DNA of 64,000 nucleotides from Burkholderia pyrrocinia. GTDB lineage: Bacteria; Pseudomonadota; Gammaproteobacteria; Burkholderiales; Burkholderiaceae. Shown here piece after piece: positions 9,101 to 20,100 of this stretch. The notes under the pieces were generated by a model. That model was not told where the DNA came from. It saw nothing but the letters and a program-made list of their open reading frames with translations, and did not search any database. Position 1 is the first letter of the stretch, and each line of letters starts with the position of its first letter. The stretch is from positions 1,178,001-1,242,000 of the forward strand of contig NZ_CP070977.1 in assembly GCF_018417535.1 (NCBI RefSeq), written 5' to 3'. The position numbers were made by a program, and so were the translations under genes.

Positions 9101-11130
9101 GACGCATGATCGACGATCACGCCCTTCGGCTTGCCGGTCGAGCCCGACGTGTAGATCGCGTACGCGGCATGGCCGGGCAGCACGTCCGGCAGCGCGACGT
9201 CCGCGGCTTCGTCGAGTGCATCGATTTCGTCGGCGCGCCACACGCGCAGTTCCGGCAGATCGGGCAACGACACGGCGCTCGCGCCGTCGGTCAGCACGTG
9301 CGCGATGCATGCGTCGCCGACGATCTGCGCGAGCCGTTCGCGCGGATGGGCCGGATCGAGCGGCACGAACGCGGCACCGGATTTCAGCACCGCGATCAGC
9401 GCGACGAGCAGGTCGACCGAGCGCTGCAGTGCCACGCCGACGCGCATCTCCGGCCGCACGCCGGCTGCAACCAGATGCCGCGCCAGGCGCGCCGCGCGTG
9501 CATCGACTTCGCCGCGCGTCAGCGCGCGATCGATATCGGCGACGCCACGTGCGTCGGGCCGCGCGTGTGCATGCGCGGCGATGCGCGCGTGCACGGGTAC
9601 GAACGGTTCGGCGTCGGTCGCGCCTGCCGGCGCGTTCCATGCAAAGAGCTGCGCGCGCTCGTCGGCGGGCAGCCAGTCGAGATCGCCGACCGGCATGTCG
9701 GGGCGCGCGAGCGCATCCGCGAGCAGCGTGACGAAGCGCGCGGCCAACCGCGCGATCGCGTCGGCGTCGAACAGGTCGAGCGCGAAGATGAACGCGGCGT
9801 CGAACGTGCCGTCGGGCGTCGCCTCGACGGCGAGCGTCAGGTCGAATTTCGCGGAAGGCGTGCCGGACGGCAGCAACGCGGCCGATGCCGCACCGAGCGC
9901 CGGCAGCGCGCGGCGCTCGCCATACGCGGCCATCACCTGGAACAGCGGATGGTGGCTCGCGCTGCGTGGCACGCCGAGCGCATCGACCACCTGCTCGAAC
10001 GGCACGTCCTGGTGCATCTGCGCGTCGACGAGCGCGCGCTGCGTGCGCGCGACCAGCGACGAGAAATCGCCGTGTGCGGGCACCTCGACATCGATGGCAA
10101 GCGTATTGACGAAGAAGCCGATCAGGCCGGCGACCTCGGCACGTTCGCGGTTCGCTGCCGGCACGCCGACGCAAATCCGCGCATCGCCGGTCGCACGCGC
10201 GAGCAGCGCATCGAGCGCGGCGAGCAGCACCGCGAACGGCGTCGCGCCCGACGCAGCCGCGAATGCACGCAGTTGCGCGCCGATGCGCGAGTCGAGCGAA
10301 AACACATGGCGCGCGCCGCGCGCACTGCGGCGCGCCGGCCGTGCGGTCGCGCCCGGCAGCGTCAGCACGCCGCGCTGCGGATCGAGCCGTTCGCGCCAGA
10401 ACGCAAGCTGGCGATCGCGTTCGCCGGCGTCGAGCCAGCGGCGCTGCCACAGCGCGTAGTCGGCGTACTGGATCGGCAGCGGTGCGAGCGGCACCGGTTT
10501 ATCGGACGCATACGCGTGGTAGAACGCCGCGAGTTCCTCGAGCATCACCGCCGACGACCAGCCGTCCGACACGATGTGGTGCACGGTCAGCGCGAGCCAG
10601 TGATGCGTCGCGTCGAAGCGGACCAGGTGCGCACGCACGAGCGGCGCCGCGCCGAGATCGAACGGTTCGGCTTCGTCGGCCGTCGCGACGGCCTCCGCGC
10701 GCGCGGCGCGCTGCGCGTCCGGCAGCGCTTCGAGACCGGTTTCGCGCCACGGGCAGCGCAGCGGCGCGTGGATCGTTTGCGCGACGCCGTCCTGTGCCTC
10801 GTCGAAGGTGGTACGCAGCGCCTCGTGGCGCGCGATCAGCGCATCGCACGCGAGACGCAGTGCGTGCGTGTCGAGCGGGCCCGTCAGCGCCAGACGCTCG
10901 GTGATGTGATACGCATCGGGCGCATCGATCAGCCGTGCATGCAGCCACAACCGCGTCTGCGCGAACGACGCCGGCACGCGGTCGCTGCGCGGCGTGCGCG
11001 GCGGGATCGGCAGCACGCGAAAGTCGATGCCGGCCGCACCGAGCTTGTCGATGAAGACCGAGCGCTGCGCGTCGGGCAGTTGCGCGAAACGCGTCGCGAG
11101 CGCGAGCCAGTCGGGTTGAACCTTCGTCAT
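6127..11130 (-). CDS. orbJ: OrbJ, ornibactin non-ribosomal peptide synthetase (C-A-T-C-T)
   Basis: A 1667-residue NRPS with order C-A-T-C-T. The first condensation domain has HHIVSDGW near residue 186; the adenylation domain has YTSGSTGKPKGV near 662; the carrier domain has LGGHSL near 1062. A second condensation domain has HHIVSDGES near 1261, and a divergent C-terminal carrier domain near 1620 reads EAGATSFD, keeping the phosphopantetheine Ser but not the usual GGHS. There is no thioesterase. This fits the last ornibactin module: addition of formyl-hydroxyornithine 4, with the terminal C domain likely joining the peptide to putrescine and so releasing it. orbJ starts 9 bases after orbI and overlaps orbK by 11 bases. 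Substrates are inferred from the known product and colinearity. Confidence 0.94.
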   Translation of the reverse strand: MTKVQPDWLALATRFAQLPDAQRSVFIDKLGAAGIDFRVLPIPPRTPRSDRVPASFAQTRLWLHARLIDAPDAYHITERLALTGPLDTHALRLACDALIARHEALRTTFDEAQDGVAQTIHAPLRCPWRETGLEALPDAQRAARAEAVATADEAEPFDLGAAPLVRAHLVRFDATHHWLALTVHHIVSDGWSSAVMLEELAAFYHAYASDKPVPLAPLPIQYADYALWQRRWLDAGERDRQLAFWRERLDPQRGVLTLPGATARPARRSARGARHVFSLDSRIGAQLRAFAAASGATPFAVLLAALDALLARATGDARICVGVPAANRERAEVAGLIGFFVNTLAIDVEVPAHGDFSSLVARTQRALVDAQMHQDVPFEQVVDALGVPRSASHHPLFQVMAAYGERRALPALGAASAALLPSGTPSAKFDLTLAVEATPDGTFDAAFIFALDLFDADAIARLAARFVTLLADALARPDMPVGDLDWLPADERAQLFAWNAPAGATDAEPFVPVHARIAAHAHARPDARGVADIDRALTRGEVDARAARLARHLVAAGVRPEMRVGVALQRSVDLLVALIAVLKSGAAFVPLDPAHPRERLAQIVGDACIAHVLTDGASAVSLPDLPELRVWRADEIDALDEAADVALPDVLPGHAAYAIYTSGSTGKPKGVIVDHASFALHCAAIAERYGAGEQDVFLLFQSVNFDGAHEGWFSQYMSGAAVSVTADVLWPPAQTCAMMVRDGVTMTYVPPGCAAQLAEWALAHGAPPTLRSLTVGGEATSREAFALLRRALPNVRVVNGYGPTETVITPTLWMFRPGDDLAKLGDAAYLPIGTLVGARTAHVLDERLHPLPVGVIGELYLGGEGIGVARGYLDRPALTAERFVPDPYGAPGARLYRTGDLVRRRADGVFDFIGRVDHQVKLRGLRIELGEIEAQLAAHDAVREACAVVHGQGALAQLVAYVELTADAQTAAQPVEAATLDAHLRRTLPDYMVPAQLIVLDALPRNANSKVDRARLPAPVRVERAYEAPHDGDEAALAAIWCDVLNLERVGRGDHFFDLGGHSLAAVRVATRVVERLGRDVPVRALFEAPVLAQYALQVADAPRAAHAAHGGTAAPGVAVAKPDAHGVWPLSPAQLGLWFLWRAQPDSAAYNIPVALRVRGPLDIDALRAAFSDASAVHPALRARLVAREGVLPGQRIDVAATVELPVVDLSAQPDALARAAALTDDDALAPFDLAADAPLWRARVLRLGANDHVLSVTIHHIVSDGESIELWLDAVRARYVARVRGDAVPAGETVQLAAQPVVALVLPAPCHPARVAYWRDALADLPSCVLPQRAGAPAVPQWRAARIAFEFDAPLIRAARDAASAAHATLPMLLHAALNAALFRTTGAADQPVGVLASTRELTGDAARDALGLFINSVVVRTRIDLAARRADVLAQVRDTALAAYAHADVPFADVVAALRAPRAAQANPLFQVMFNYLRPTGAAARDWAGLSLAEFDDVRHRVVFTLELDVVEHPDGRVSAAFSYADELLDRGFVDALVDVYHDEVARFAGASEATLGAPDRHVTTQAAFSAQASREAPADAPSHAAAVLAALWSDTFATAAPEPGADLFEAGATSFDVVRFVDTAGRAGHALTVADVFASPTLAALGARLDARAETGQEERHAG

Positions 11131-11139
11131 CCGTCGTCC

Positions 11140-14100
11140 TTATTGGGTTTCCAGTTCGCCGAGCAGCGCGTCGATCGCGCTCGCCGCATCGGTCGCGCCG
11201 CGTGCCGCACAGGCCGCGTCGATCGCTTCCGCGCAGCGCGCGAGCGTGCGCGTGTCGAACAGCGTGCGCAGCGGCAGCGCGAGCCCCCAGTGCAGGTTCG
11301 CCTGCGCGTGGGCCCGCGTCGCGAGCAGCGAATGGCCGCCGAGCAGGAAGAAATCGCCGTCGCGGCCGATCGCGTCGACATGCAGCACGCGTTGCCAGAT
11401 GTCCGCGAGCGCACGTTCGGTATCGGTCGCTAGTTCGACGGCTTCGGCTGCTTCGCGCACCGGCGCGGGCAACGCATGACGGTCGCACTTGCCGTTCGGC
11501 GTGACGGGCAGCGCATCGAGTTCGATCAGTTGCGACGGCACCATGTAGGCCGGCAGTTGCGCGCGCAACGCATCGAGCAGCGCCACGCGGTCGAGCGGGC
11601 CCGCGTCGCCGCGGGCGACATAACCGATCAATTGCTCGTCGCGCACGATCACGACCGCATCGTTCACGCCGGGCGCCGCGCGCAGCAGCGCCTCGATCTC
11701 GCCCGGCTCGATCCGCTGGCCGCGCAGCTTCACCTGCGTGTCGACACGGCCGAGATAGTCGAGCGCGCCGTCGGCGCGCCGGCGCGCGAGGTCGCCCGTG
11801 CGGTACATGCGTGCGCCCGGCACGAACGGATCGGGTACGAAGCGCTCGGCGGTCAGCGCCGGGCGGCCGAGATAACCGCGCGCCAGGCCCGCGCCTGCCA
11901 GGTACAGTTCGCCGGTCGCGCCGGCCGGCACCGGCTGCCATGCGGCATCGAGCACGTGCAGTTGCAGGTTCGCGATCGGATGGCCGATCGGTACCGCGCC
12001 CGCATTCGCGTCGTCGGGGCCGCAGGTCCAGTGCGACACGTCGATCGCGGCCTCGGTCGGCCCGTACAGGTTCACGAGCGTCGCGTTCGGCAGCAGCCGC
12101 GCCATCTTCGCGACGAGTTCGGGCGCCAGCGCCTCGCCGCTCGCGACGATCAGGCGCACGCTGCCGCATTGCGCGGCGGCCGGGAAATCGTCGAGATACA
12201 CGGCGAACGCGGCGAGCATCGACGGCACGAAGTGCAGCACCGTCACGCCGTGCGCATGGATCGCGGCCGCGAGACGCGCCGGATCGCGATGGTCGCCGGG
12301 CGCGGCGATCGCGAGCTTCGCGCCGATCGCCAGCGGCCACACGAATTCCCAGACCGACACGTCGAAGCCGAACGGCGTCTTGTGCAGCACGACGTCGTCG
12401 CGCGTCAGACGATAGGCGTGCTGCATCCACGCGATCCGGTTCGCGAGCGCGCCGTGCGTGTTGCCGGCGCCTTTCGGCTTGCCGGTCGAGCCCGACGTGT
12501 AGATCAGGTAGGCGAGTTGGGCGTCGTCGACGGCGACGCTTGCGGGCGCCGCGTCACGTTCGTCCGCGTCATCGGCGAGCAGGTCAGCAACCGTCAGCAA
12601 CTGCGTCGCGGCATCGTCTCCAAGCGCGGCCTCGACCTGCTCGCGCAGGTGGGCCTGCGTGATCGCGACGGCCGGCCGCGCGTCGCGCAGCAGGTATGCA
12701 ATGCGCTCGGCCGGATAGTCGGGATCGACCGGCAGGTACGCCGCACCGGCCTTCAGCACGCCGACGAGCGCCATCACCATGTCGAACGAGCGCTCGACGC
12801 ACAGCGCGACCGGCGTATCGGGCCGCACGCCGCGCCGGCGCAGTGCGCCCGCGATGCGTGACGTGCCGAGGTCGAGTTCGCGATAGGTCGCGCGATGCAC
12901 GCCGCCGTGAACGTCCGCGTATTCGAGCGCAATCGCGTCGGGCGTCGCGTGCGCCGCATCGACGAATTGCAGGTGCAGCGGCTGCCGTTGCGAAGCCGGC
13001 CATGACTGCGCGGTGTCCTGTGCAAGCACCAGTGCGTCGCGGGTTGCGTCGTCGGCGATCGACAGCGTGCCGAGCAGCGCGTCCGGCGTGCGGGCCAGCG
13101 CATCGAGCGCACACGCGAACGCACGGTGCCAGGTCTCGACCTGCCGCGCATCGACGCGGGCGGTGTCGTAGCCGTAGTCGATCGTCAGTTCGGCGCCGCT
13201 CTCGATCACCAGCGTCAGCGCGAAATCCGTCGCCTCGATGCTGCGCACGCCGCTCAACGCAAGCGCGCGCGGATCGGCGTCGCGCGCCGTCTCGTCGACC
13301 GGGTAGTTCTCGAACACGACCAGCGTGTCGAACAGTGCGCCGCCCGCGCCGCGTGCCCAGCGCTGGATGTCGGCGAGCGGCGTGTGCGCATGCTCGGCGG
13401 CCGCCGCATTCTCGCGCTGCAGCGTTTGCAGCCAGTCGGCCGCGCGTTGCTGCGGCGCGGGCGCCGTAATCACCGGCAGCGTGTTGATGAAGAGACCGAG
13501 CACCGTGTCGACATCCGCGAGCGCATCGGGACGGCCCGCGACGGTCGCGCCGAACGCGACGGCCGGCTGGTGCGTCATCCGCTGCAGCGCGAGCGCCCAC
13601 GCACCCTGCACCAGCGTGTTGACGGTCAGCTTCAGCGCGCGCGCCGTCTGCGCGACGCGCGTCATCGCGTCCGCGTCGATCGTCGCGCGCCACGTAACCA
13701 TGTCGGCGTCCGCGCGGTCTGCGGTGCGTTCCGCGATCAGCGTCGGCGCGTCGAGCCGCGCGAGGCGGTCGGTCCAGAAGCGTCCGTCGGCATCGCGATC
13801 GCGCGTGCCTAGCCACGCGATGAAGTCGCGGTAGCGCAGCGCCGGACGGCTTGCGAACGGCGACACGGCGTCCGGGTCGCGATAGTCGCGCAGCACGTCC
13901 GCGAGCAGGCGCGCGGTACTCCAGCCGTCGAGCAGCACGTGGTGACGCGTCCACACGACGCGCCATGCGTCGTCCGACACGCGAATCAGCGTGAGCCGCA
14001 TCAGCGGCGGCTCGCGCCAGTCGAAACCGCGCGCGCGGTCAGCCGCGAGCCATGCGTTGAAATCCGCGTCGAGCGTGCCGCCGCGCGTGCGCCAGTCGAG

Positions 14101-17100
14101 CTGTTCGACCGGCATCTGCGCGTGGCGATGCACGCACTGCAGCGGCGCGGCTTCGTCGGGCATCACGCTCGTGCGCAGGATGTCGTGGCGCGCGACGGAC
14201 GCGTCGAACGCAGCCGCAAGCCGGTCGGCATCGAGTGCGGTCGCGGTCGCGACGAGCTGGTTCACGTAGCTCGCGTGGCCCGGCGCGAACAGCGCATGGA
14301 ACAGGATGCCCTGCTGCATCGGCGACAGCGGATACACGTCGTCGATCGCGCGCCAGTCGAGCGGCGTGCGTTCGATCGCGGCCTGAGTAAGGCCGGCGGC
14401 CTGCGCGAGCGGGAAATCGCCCGGCGTCGCGCCACCGCCGCGGTGCGCGACGCGCGATGCACATGCGTCGACGAGCTCGCGCAGCGCGGCTGCGAAGCGT
14501 TCGGCGAACGCGTCGATCGTCGCGCGCTCGAACTGCGGCGCACCATAGACCCAGTGCATTTTCAGCGCGCGCGCGCCATCGCGGTCCGTATCGAGGTAAG
14601 CGTGGATCGCGAGCGTGTTGCCGAGCGGCCCCTGCGGATCGCGCTCGACGCCGGTGCCGCCGAAGCGTGGCACGAGCGTTGCGTCGCGCGGCGCGTCGAA
14701 CTGGCCGAGATAGTTGAACGTGACGCGCGGGCGCGGCACGGCGGCCAGCGCCGCGCGCGTCGCCGCATCGCCGTAGTGTGCAAGCACGCCGAAGCCGAGC
14801 CCCTTGTGCGGCACCGCGCGCAACGTGTCCTTGACTGCACACAGCGTGTCGCGCGCGGTCGCTTCGACCGGCAACGTCACCGGGTAATGGCTCGTCAGCC
14901 AGCCGATCGTGCGGCTCGCGTCCGCGTCGTCGAACAGCGCCTCGCGGCCGTGCCCTTCCAGTTCGACACGGCACGATGCGGTGCCGCTGCGTGCGCCGGA
15001 CAGTGCCAGCGCGAGTGCGGCACCGAGAAGCTCGATCGTCTGCGTGCGATAGGCCGCATGCGCATCGGTCAGCGCCGCGCGGGTCAATGCCGCATCGATC
15101 GTCTGCACGACGACGACCGCATCGGCATTCGTCGCCGCTGCGTCGGGATGATCGGGCACGAGGTCGTCGCCCTGCGCCATGCCGGCCCAGTACGCGGTCT
15201 CGGCAGCGAACGGCGACGCCGGTTCCGTCGCGGCGCGCGCGAGCCGCGCGGCCCATGCATCCGCGCGCAGGCCCGGCTGCGACAGCCGGAACGGCGTGCG
15301 GTCGCACGCGGCGCGGTAGGCCGAGTCGAGGTCGTCGAGCAGGATGCGCCACGACACGCCGTCGACGATCGCGTGGTGAATCGCGAGATAGAGCTGTGTC
15401 GAGCCGTCCGGCAGCCGTGCCGCGCACGCGCACGCGAGCGGCCCGCGGCCGAGGTCGAGGCGGCGCTGCAGCGCGTCGAAACGTGCGAGCGCGTCGGCTT
15501 CGTCGCGTGCGGCGACTTCGACGAACGGCAGCGCATCGTACGGCTTCGCGGCATCGCTGGCGTGCCACGTGCCGTCCGTGCCGCGCGCGAAGCGCTGGCG
15601 GAATGCATCGTGATGCGTCAGCAACGCATCGAATGCGCGCGCGAATGCGTCCGTGTCGAACGGCCCGCGCACGTCGAACGCGACCGACTGGTTCCAGTGG
15701 CCGCGCTGCGGGACGTCGAGCGCGAAGAAGCGTTGCTGCGCGGGCGTCAGGATTGGCGCGGCAGCCGGCGTTGCCACTGCGGATGCGGCTGCGATCGCAG
15801 GCTGAGCGGCGGCGGCGGCCGCGTCATCCGTCTTCGCGATACGCGCGAGCTCGGCCACCGTCGGGCCGTCGAACAGTTGCTTCGGCGTGAATCGCACGCC
15901 GCGCCTGCGTGCACGGGCAATCACCTGCAGCACGAGGATCGAATCGCCGCCGAGTTCGAAGAAGTTGTCGTCGCGGCCCACATGCGGCGCCTTCAGCACG
16001 GCCTGCCAGACTTCGGCGAGCACCGATTCGATCGCGCCCTGCGGCGCATCGCCGGACGCGATCGCGGCCGGCGCGGCCGCCAGTTCGCGCAGCGCCGCAC
16101 GATCGATCTTGCCGTTCGCGGTCACCGGCAGGCGCGCGAGCGCGACGAACTGCGCGGGCACCATGTAGTCGGGCAGCTTCGCGGCGAGCGCCGCGCGTAC
16201 GGCGGCCTCATCGAACGCCGCGCCATCGCGCATCACGACGAAGGTCGCAAGCCGCAGCCGGCCGTCGTGCTCGATCGCGAGCGTTTCGGCCTGCGCAATC
16301 GGGCCGGCCGCGCGCACGGCCGCACTCACCTCGCCCGGTTCGACACGGTAGCCGCGGATCTTCACCTGGTCGTCGATGCGACCGAGGAACGCGAGACGGC
16401 CATCCGCACGCAAGCGCACGCGGTCGCCGGTGCGGTACAGCCGCGCGCCGGGCGTGAACGGATCGGGCACGAAGCGTTCGGCGGTCTGCGCCGGACGACC
16501 CAGGTAGCCGCGCGCGACGCCCGGCCCGCCCAGATACAGCTCGCCCGTCGCGCCGGCCGGCACGCATGCGCCGAACGCGTCGAGCACGAGCGCGCGCGCA
16601 TTGGGCAGCGGCAGGCCGAGCGGCACGCCGCTCGCGGGATCGCGCGCATCGGCGGCGATCGACGCCGTGTCGCATGCGATCGCGCCGACCGTCGCTTCGG
16701 TCGGCCCGTAATGATTGATCACGCGGCAGGCCGGCGCGAGCGCGGCCAGGCGCGCCACGAGCGCCCACGTAAGCGTTTCGCCGCCCGTCACGAGCGCGTG
16801 GCGCGGCAGCACGTCGGCCGGCACGCGCGCGTCGAGCAGCGCCTGCAGATGGCTCGGCACGATCTTCAGCACGCCGACGTCGCGCCGGCGCATCTCGTGC
16901 GCGAACAGGTCCGGATCGAACGCGCATGCGGCCGGCAGCAGGTGCAGCGTGCGGCCCGCGCACAGCGCGCCGAACAGCGTTGTGTGGCCGAGATCGGCCG
17001 CGACGGTCGACACCATCGCGAACGACGCGTCCGGTGCGAACGCGAGTTCGTCGAGCATCCCCTGCACGTAGTCGGCCAGTGCGCCGTGCGACACGACGAC

Positions 17101-20100
17101 GCCCTTCGGCGTGCCGGTCGAGCCCGACGTATAGATCAGGTACGCGCCCTGTTCCGGATGCGGCGCGACGCGCACGCCGGCCGCATGGGCGAGCGTCGCG
17201 TCCTGCGCGAGCGTGTCGACGTCGAGCGGCTGCGCGCCGATGCCGGCCGGCCACGCGACCGTATCCGCGACGAGCGCCCAGCGTGCGCCGCAATCGGCGG
17301 CCGCCGCGGCCAGTCGCGCGGCAGGTTGCGCGGGATCGAGCAACACGGCAAGCGCGCCGGCTTTCAGCGCGCCAAGCAGGCCGACGACGAAGCGCGCCGA
17401 ACGTTCGATGCAGACGATGACGGACGCTTCGGCGGCCACACCGCGCTGAGTCAGCGCGCGCGCGATTCGGTTCGACGCGTCGTCGAGTTCGGCGAACGTC
17501 AGCGCCGCCGACGCGTCGGCGAGCGCGACGCGATGCGGATACGCGGCCGCCTGCCGCGCAAACGCGGCGACGATGTCGGCATGTTCGACGCGCAGCGCGC
17601 GGCCGTCGCGCGGCTGGCGCGATTCGGCCGATGCGTCGCACGGCAGCGCGGCCGTCGTGCGTTGCGGATCGTGCGCGGCCGCGCCGACGAGCGCCGCATA
17701 GCTGTCGAGCCAGGCGCGCGCGGTGTCGGCGTCGATGCAGTCGGTCGCATGGGCCGCGACCAGTTCGATCCCGTTCGCGTCGTCGGTGAAATCCAGCGCG
17801 AAGTCGAAGCGCGCAGCGAGATCGGGCCCCGGCGTCGCGACCGCCGTTGCGCCCGGCAGCACGCTGTCGTGCCGCGCGTCGAACTGCTGCGCGAATTTCA
17901 CGCGCAGCCATTCGTCGCCGCGCTTGACCGACGGCTTCACCGCATCGACGACGCGCTCGAACGGCACGTCCTGGTGCGCGACCGCGTCGAGCGCCGCCGT
18001 GCGTGCCGCGTCGACGAGCGCGCGGAACGGCAACATCGGCGCCACGCGCACACGCAGCGCGACCGTATTCAGGAACAGCCCGAGCAACGCGCGCGTTTCG
18101 GGGCGCTGGCGATGCGCGACCGGCACCGCGACGACGACGTCCGTCTCGCCGGTCAGGCGCGACAGCCATGCATCGAGCGCGGCCAGCAGCACCGTGAAGA
18201 CGGTGGCCTGCGCGTCGCGCGCGAGTTGCCGCACGTCGGCCGCGACCGCGTCCGGCAGGCGCACCGACACGCGTGCGCCCTGCAGCGTGCGCGCGGCGCC
18301 CGGCTGACGATCGACCGGCAGCGCGATCGGGCCCGGCGCGTCGCGCAATGCGCCGCGCCAGTAGTCGAGCTGACGTTCGCCCTCGCCGCCTGCCAGCATG
18401 TCGCGCTGCCAGTCCGCGTAGTCGGCGTACTGGATCGGCAGGTCGGGCAACGACGGTTCGCGGCCTTCCGCATACGCGCGGTACGCGGCCGACAGTTCGT
18501 CGAACGCACAGCGCGAGGTCCAGCCGTCGGTGATCGCGTGATGCGCGGTCAGCAGCAGGCGGTGACGGTCGTCGGCAAGCACGACGAGCGTCGCGCGCAG
18601 CAGCGGGCCGCGTGCGAGGTCGAACGGCTCGGCCGCATCGCGCTCGGCGAGTCGCGCGGCTTGCGCGTCGCGCGCGGCCGGCGGCAGGTCGCGCAGGTCG
18701 ATGTCGGCGATCGACACCGGCAGATGCGCATGAATCCGCTGCATCACGACGCCGTCGTCGTTGTCGACGAGCGTCGTGCGCCACGCGTCATGACGCCCGA
18801 TCACGTGATCGAGTGCGCGCTGCAGCGCGTCGCGTTCGAGCGTGCCGTCGATCGTCCAGTGCGCGGCGATGTGATACGCGGCGCTAGCGTCGCGCGTTTG
18901 CGCGAGCACCCAGAAACGTTGCTGCGCGAGCGACGCCGCACGGTCGACGTGCGGCTTACCCGATGCGGCTGCGTCGGCCGCCACGTGGCGCGCAGAAATA
19001 ATGGCGGCCAGCGGCTCGCCCGTTTCGCGTTCCGCACGATCGACCGTTTCGGCCAGTTCGGCGAGTGCCGGATCGGCGAACAGCGTATCGAGCCGCAGGT
19101 TCACGCGCCAAGCAGCGCGAATCGCGGCCTGCAATTGCATCGCGGCGAGCGAATCGGCGCCCAGCGCGAAGAAACGGTCGTCGCGCGACGGCGCGGCATC
19201 GAGGCCGAGCAGCGTCTGCCACAGGCCGGCGAGCTGCTGCCCGGTCGGCGTGCGCGGCGCGTCGCCGGCGCCTTGCGTCGTGTCGCGCGCGGCGGCAATC
19301 CGTTCGCGCAGCACGGCGCGGTCGATCTTGCCGTTCAGCGTATACGGCAGTGCATCGCAGCGCACGAACCGGTGCGGCTGCCATGCCGCCGGCAATTGCG
19401 CGGCCACGTGCGCCTTCAGCGCCGCATCGTCGGCCGCCGCGCGCAGCGCGACACACGCGATCAATCGCGTCGGCCCGTTGCCGGTTTCGGCGACCACGGC
19501 CGCGTCGGCCACGGCCGGATGCGAGCGCAGGCACGCGGCGATTTCCGCGGGCTCCACGCGCACGCCGCGCACCTGGACCTGGTCGTCGAGGCGGCCGAGA
19601 TAGTCGAATGCACCGTCGTCACGCAGGCGCGCGAGATCGCCCGTGCGGTAGACGCGCGCGCCGGGCTCGCCGTCCGGATCGGGAATGAAACGTTCGGCCG
19701 TCAGCGCCGGGCGGCCGTGATAACCGCGCGCGATACAGACGCCGCCGAGCAGCAGTTCGCCGCCTTCGCTCGACTCGCCGTCAACGCGCGCGACGCGCGG
19801 GCCGATCACGCGGCCGATCGGCAGCGACGCATACGCGTCGTCGGCGGCCAGCGCGGGCGTCTCGCCCGGCTCGACCGGCCACAGCATCGGCGAGATCACG
19901 GCCTCGGTCGGCCCGTAGCCGTTGATCAGGCGTACCGACGGGAAGGTGCGGCGCACGAATTCGAACGCCTGCTGCGGCAGCGCTTCGCCGCCGAACGCGA
20001 GCACGCGCAGTGCCGGCGGCACGGCATCGCGCGCGGCGACGGTCGCGAATTCGCGCAGGTACGCGGGCGGGAACGCGGCGACGTTGACCGCTTCGCGCAC